From JAHEFU01 sp020440645 (GTDB taxonomy: Bacteria; 4484-113; JAFGCY01), in the NCBI GenBank assembly GCA_020440645.1, contig JAGRNR010000018.1:1-62663 (forward strand): 62,663 nucleotides of DNA. The letters are read 5' to 3'. Of the stretch, positions 58,638-62,663 are shown piece by piece. Made by a program: the position numbers and the translations under genes. Numbering within the stretch: the stretch's first letter is position 1; each line of letters opens with the position of its first letter. The notes beneath the pieces were generated by a model that was not told where the DNA came from, did no database searches, and saw nothing but the letters and a program-made list of their open reading frames with translations.

Positions 58638-61556
58638 ATGCAGGTATTGGATTTCCATCGCGAGATAACAAGGATACTGATCGCTACAGGATTGCTGCTG
58701 CTTGTTTCATGCGGTGGAGGCAGGGGAAGTGTGACAAGCAGCGAGCTGGTGGCAAATGGCAGCCGACCACTCAGCGGGCAGCTGGAAGCAACTGCATCAC
58801 GCAGCTCCATAGCGGAGATTGACATCGCTGGGCTGGTGGCGCAGATCAGTTCCTGTACAGCACCGGCCGGGATCGACAGCGAGCTGTATGCAGAGCTGAC
58901 GGCCGAGCTGGTGCGGGTGCTGGAGGAGCGTGGCACAGAGCGGATCATCGCTTCCCTGCCTGACCCGGAGAAGTCAAAGGTGACCGACCTCGCCATCAGT
59001 GGCGACACAAGTCTTGCGACATTCAGCTGGAGCTATGCCAACCCTGCGGACTATGACCAGAATGGCGAAGTCAACATCGCCGACCTGACACCGGTCGGTG
59101 TGCACTTCGGCAAGGATTCCAGTGCCAGCGACTGGGCCACGGCCAGCATCGCCGACGGCGATGGCAACGGCCTCGTCAACCTGGCGGACATCACGCCGAT
59201 CGGACAGAATTACCTGAACCGCATCAACGGCTTCGAGCTGCAGCTGGGCGACAGCAGCGATGCGAGCGAGTGGACGCTAGCCGCCGATGTGGCTGTCAGC
59301 GAAGGCACGGTCTCCAGCGGCCGCCGCAGCTTCAGCTACGAACTTGCATCAGCATCCGAGGGCTGGTACCGCGCCGTGCCCTATGAGAATGGCAACCCGC
59401 GCAGCCTGGGTGAGCCTGGCAACACGGTGCAGCTGGCTGGATCCGACCCCTCTCCGAGTGGCTACAGTGAACCAGGTGGTCCTGGCAACAGCGGCACTAC
59501 GCCCTTCAGCGGGCCCGCTTCTGAGCCGGATTCAGTAGAGACCAGGACCTTCGGCCAGGAGTATGAAGCACCCTTCGTGGGCCTGGACCAGAATGTCTAC
59601 ACCGTGACCTCCCAGGCAGAAGCCGTCAGCTTTGACCCGGATGGCCAGTTGCGCTGGTCCGCTGAACTCAGCGACCTGGCCACGGATTACAGGCTCAACA
59701 GCAATGATGAACTGCTGGTGGGTTGCAATGACGGCATGTTGTTCCACTTTGACAGCATGGGCCAGCTGCAGGTCGCCTTTGACACAGGCCTGCTGCCTGC
59801 CGCTCCGGAGATCTGTCCTGACGGCAGCTACCTGTGCATTGATAGTACGGAAAGGAAACTGCACGCCTTTGATTCGGATGGCATGCACAAGTGGTCCTAT
59901 CCCCAGGGCGCGCGGGTGGCGCGTGATGTGTTCTGTTCAGCAAATGGCAACATCTACGTGGCGATTAGTGATCCCGCCGGCCAGCCTGATCCCGACCCGG
60001 CCAGCCTGGCCTGCCTGGATGGGAATGGAGTTGAGCTCTGGATAAGGGACGGCGCGGGGGATTCAACCCTAACCCAGGTCAGACCCGGTCTGGACAACAA
60101 GGTACTGTTCACGGAATTCTTCTATGTCTACTGCTATTCCCCGGAAGGAGAGCTGCTGTGGACACAGGACAAGCCGATCCGATCCTGGGCTGTGGGCAAC
60201 GATGGCACCGTTGCCATCGGCGGTGGCTTCAATTCCACGGACTCCTATTATCTCGTGTCCCCTGACGGGGATGATCTCGCCACCGTTACATCACCTGGGG
60301 ATGTGGAAGATATCGTGCTCGGCCAGGACGGCCGCGTTTTCTGGTACGACGTCTTCGAAGGCCTGAAGTCGAACCCCGGCAACGCCGGCGGATCATACTG
60401 GAATGACCATGGTAGCCGGGTTTATGGCAACGGAGATGCCAGTGGCAATCTCTACCAGGGTTTATCCATACTCAGGAAGATTGACAAGGAAGGCCAGATC
60501 ATCTGGGAGAGAGGTGAAGTTGCTGAAATCAGTATGCCACCGGTTTTCACTGCCGACAGTGGCTACTACCTCAATTACGGAGGCGGCATTGGGCGATTCA
60601 GCTCCGGTGGAGGCCAGCTCTGGGCTTCTGGCAGCGGCGAGATGCTGACAGAGGGCAGTCCGGTGATCCGGCTGGATTCATCCGTCGTCTATTCCGCCGG
60701 GCGCAACTATGTCGAGGACGCAACCAATAAAGTTGAAGGTGTGGTACGGGCCCTGGACTCAGGGGGCAATCAGCTCTGGGAGCACAACGAACCTGGGCTG
60801 ATACCCAGGCAGCCGAGGGCAGGCAGTGACGGCAGCATCTGTTTTCTGGCCCGGGATTCCATCAGTTCCACATTCGTGATGCTCAATGCAGACGGATCAG
60901 AGCGCTGGCGCAGAGACCTGGAAGCGGATTTTGCCAAGTATCCCGAGTGGACCCTGCTGCATGCACAGCCCCAGGATAAGGTGTATGTTGCCTATCAGAC
61001 AGGGGGCAAGCTGCTGCTAAGCTGCTGGAATGCTGACAATACAGAGGTGTTCAGCCACGAACTCATTTCGGAATCCGCTGAGGATAACAAAGTGCGGCAG
61101 GTGCTGGCCGCTGCAGATGGCAGCTGCCTGGGGGTCTTCAATGAGGATCTGCTGAGGCTGGATGCCGATGGCAACGTCCTCTGGCAGCAACCCGACCCCG
61201 GTGGCACGGATTTCAATGACGTCTGGTTGGGTGCGGCCCTGCTGGCGGACGGCAGCATCATCGCCAGTTTCCACTACCAGCTGCGCAAGCTGGACAGCGA
61301 CGGCAACGAAGTCTGGACAAGCAGTATCAGCCAGGGTGAGGCAAATGAATTCTTCAGCCGCATGCTGGTTGACAGCGAAGGCCGGATCTACGGCAGCACC
61401 GGCCAGGCCGTGCGCTGCTTCGATGGGGATGGCAGCCTGCTGTGGTCCCATCTGGTTCCCGGCAGCCAGCTGTACACACAGGCTGCGCCTGTACTGTCCC
61501 CGGCGGGAACGTTGTTCGCGGTGCTCAAGGATGCGCGGCTGCTCAGGGTTGATTGA
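58638..61556 (+). CDS. Dockerin lipoprotein with PQQ-like propeller
   Basis: 972 aa. Signal peptide with lipobox LVSC (MQVLDFHREITRILIATGLL start). Residues about 55-100 are the helix EIDIAGLVAQISSCTAPAGI shared with the dockerin lipoproteins at 27-30 kb. Dockerin pair at about 130-200 (NPADYDQNGEVNIADLTPVG, DGDGNGLVNLADITPIGQNY). From about 300 on, blades of the PQQ/outer-membrane-assembly type: LVGCNDGMLFHFDSMGQLQV, WSYPQGARVARDVFCSANGN, VRALDSGGNQLWEHNEPGL, LDSDGNEVWTSS. Predicted surface-anchored. Complete and uninterrupted. Confidence 0.87.
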   Translation: MQVLDFHREITRILIATGLLLLVSCGGGRGSVTSSELVANGSRPLSGQLEATASRSSIAEIDIAGLVAQISSCTAPAGIDSELYAELTAELVRVLEERGTERIIASLPDPEKSKVTDLAISGDTSLATFSWSYANPADYDQNGEVNIADLTPVGVHFGKDSSASDWATASIADGDGNGLVNLADITPIGQNYLNRINGFELQLGDSSDASEWTLAADVAVSEGTVSSGRRSFSYELASASEGWYRAVPYENGNPRSLGEPGNTVQLAGSDPSPSGYSEPGGPGNSGTTPFSGPASEPDSVETRTFGQEYEAPFVGLDQNVYTVTSQAEAVSFDPDGQLRWSAELSDLATDYRLNSNDELLVGCNDGMLFHFDSMGQLQVAFDTGLLPAAPEICPDGSYLCIDSTERKLHAFDSDGMHKWSYPQGARVARDVFCSANGNIYVAISDPAGQPDPDPASLACLDGNGVELWIRDGAGDSTLTQVRPGLDNKVLFTEFFYVYCYSPEGELLWTQDKPIRSWAVGNDGTVAIGGGFNSTDSYYLVSPDGDDLATVTSPGDVEDIVLGQDGRVFWYDVFEGLKSNPGNAGGSYWNDHGSRVYGNGDASGNLYQGLSILRKIDKEGQIIWERGEVAEISMPPVFTADSGYYLNYGGGIGRFSSGGGQLWASGSGEMLTEGSPVIRLDSSVVYSAGRNYVEDATNKVEGVVRALDSGGNQLWEHNEPGLIPRQPRAGSDGSICFLARDSISSTFVMLNADGSERWRRDLEADFAKYPEWTLLHAQPQDKVYVAYQTGGKLLLSCWNADNTEVFSHELISESAEDNKVRQVLAAADGSCLGVFNEDLLRLDADGNVLWQQPDPGGTDFNDVWLGAALLADGSIIASFHYQLRKLDSDGNEVWTSSISQGEANEFFSRMLVDSEGRIYGSTGQAVRCFDGDGSLLWSHLVPGSQLYTQAAPVLSPAGTLFAVLKDARLLRVD

Positions 61557-61675
61557 CATTGATGAAATACAGAAGCCTGCTGATTCTGTCTGGCAACGGT
61601 CTCGCCTGGCACTGCGCAGCTGCAGGTTGCATTGCAGCCTGGCTGCCTGGGCTCCTTGCCAGGCATGCAACTCCA

Positions 61676-62663
61676 TTACTGCGCCCGCTGCCACTCCAGC
61701 AGTGACTGCATCAGGGACTTCTCGCGCACGAAGCCGCGGTTGACGCAGAACAGCATGTGCAGCTGCTCATCCGGGAAGTACCAGCAGCCGGAGGTGTAGC
61801 CCATCGTGTTGCCACCATGCCCGAGGAAACTGCCCCAGTCGCGGTTGAAGAGCTGCACGCCGATGCCGTAACCCTTGCCATGCCCGGCGTCGGCAGCCTG
61901 CCGCATCGCGGCATACTGCGCTTCGTCAAGCAGCTGCCCGCCGTGCAGCGCACGCATGAACTTCAGCAGGTCGCTGGCCGTTGTCAGGATCGCGCCGCCG
62001 TAGCCGTACAGGCTCCAGGCTTCGGCCTCCGTGATGTCAACGCCGCCCAGCTCCTCGCGGGCATAGCCACGCAGCTCAAGCGGCTGGAAGGGTTCAGTGG
62101 CGGCGTAGACGGTGTCCGCCATGCCGAGCGGGTCCCAGACCATTTCATGCAGGTGCTCGCTCAGTTCACGGCCCGTTGCCATTCGCACGACTTCGCCGAG
62201 TACGACGTAGTTCGTGTTTGAGTAATGGAAGCCCTGGCCGGGCTCGAAGTAGCGCGGGTAGTGGTTGGCAATCTCGATGTTGTCAGCCGGCAGCCAGCGC
62301 TTCGTGGCATTGTGCCTGAGCAGCGTGAGCGGCAGGTGGTACAGCACCTCGCCGAAGCAGTGGATCCCGCTTTCATGGCGGGCCAGCATGCGCAGCGTGA
62401 TGTCGGACGCGCGCGGGATGTCGGGCAGCCAGTTGGCAAGCAGGTCATCCAGCGAGAAGGCTCCGCTGGCCTCAAGGCGCAGCAGCACGGCGCCGATCAT
62501 CACCTTGAGGATGCTGCCGGCCGGCCACTGCTGCTCGAGGCGCACGGGTGTGACAGTGGCGACATCGGCCACGCCGCAGGCCAGGCTGTGCACTTCATCA
62601 CCGCGGGCCAGCACGGCCAGCGCCCCGGGTGCATCCAGCTCGCGGCGCGCAGCATTGAGCACA
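61676..62663 (-). CDS. Serine hydrolase, beta-lactamase/PBP class C family (5' end beyond window)
   Basis: At least 328 aa; open to the right edge. GTG 62662 could start it, but family members usually have a few more residues, so it probably begins outside. Active-site motifs: S-x-x-K in WPAGSILKVM, Y-x-N in FHYSNTNYVVLGEV, and H-G-G in LGHGGNTMGYTSG. These place it in the beta-lactamase/D-alanyl-D-alanine carboxypeptidase-like hydrolases (PF00144). Substrate could be a peptide, ester or beta-lactam. No signal peptide is visible in the part shown. Confidence 0.9.
   Translation of the reverse strand, partial: VLNAARRELDAPGALAVLARGDEVHSLACGVADVATVTPVRLEQQWPAGSILKVMIGAVLLRLEASGAFSLDDLLANWLPDIPRASDITLRMLARHESGIHCFGEVLYHLPLTLLRHNATKRWLPADNIEIANHYPRYFEPGQGFHYSNTNYVVLGEVVRMATGRELSEHLHEMVWDPLGMADTVYAATEPFQPLELRGYAREELGGVDITEAEAWSLYGYGGAILTTASDLLKFMRALHGGQLLDEAQYAAMRQAADAGHGKGYGIGVQLFNRDWGSFLGHGGNTMGYTSGCWYFPDEQLHMLFCVNRGFVREKSLMQSLLEWQRAQ

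Overview
The window is about 62.7 kb of GC-rich DNA (roughly 60% by eye) from an uncultivated-looking, probably diderm bacterium. I cannot name the phylum. At least 17 proteins carry a lipobox signal peptide. Most belong to one expanded paralogous family of surface lipoproteins built from beta-propeller-like repeats, PKD domains, cohesin-like domains and dockerin-type calcium loops. Several genes (alkB-like, ORF6N, guaA, a DMT transporter, a phage-type repressor) have a -10 box 5 to 6 nt upstream of the start codon, so they are probably translated from leaderless mRNAs. Other genes have clear GGAGG ribosome binding sites.

Layout: 1-5 kb, surface lipoproteins. 5-10 kb, housekeeping and stress genes: an AlkB-like dioxygenase, a CPCC cysteine-rich protein, a hydrolase-cupin fusion, a zinc alcohol dehydrogenase and a divergent AraC regulator. 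10-13.5 kb, a PKD lipoprotein and a thioredoxin-like secreted protein whose WCGPC active site is written W-TGA-G-P-C and is followed by a hairpin; I read it as a selenoprotein. 13.5-15.8 kb, a lower-GC island with an ORF6N protein gene that both contains and is followed by matched palindromes, plus three tandem CPCC genes. 15.8-17.4 kb, guaA. 17.4-38.6 kb, ten surface lipoprotein loci (propeller, PKD, cohesin, dockerin), one broken by a TAG and a frameshift and one cut by a TAA, and a DMT transporter. 38.6-39.9 kb, a small membrane protein and an NYN-domain protein.

39.9-56.3 kb is a compact minus-strand structural operon, tightly overlapped: small and large terminase, Mu-type portal, Mu I-type protease, decoration protein, gpT-type capsid, DUF1320 adaptor, tail terminator, tail tube, two chaperone-like ORFs, a 212-aa tape measure, distal tail, hub and fibre. 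It ends with a translationally coupled subtilisin-like lipoprotein that carries a C-terminal dockerin. A Cro-like and a CI/LexA-like regulator sit divergently at the promoter end. I see no integrase, replication or lysis gene. Content, order and the very short tape measure resemble gene transfer agents more than a complete prophage.

56.3-62.7 kb: a REP-associated tyrosine transposase (RAYT) flanked by exact inverted REP hairpins, a membrane-anchored propeller protein, a dockerin-PQQ-propeller lipoprotein and a serine hydrolase running off the right edge. The intergenic regions are unusually rich in perfect palindromes with compensated arms and in degenerate heptamer-like repeats, often starting right at a stop codon.
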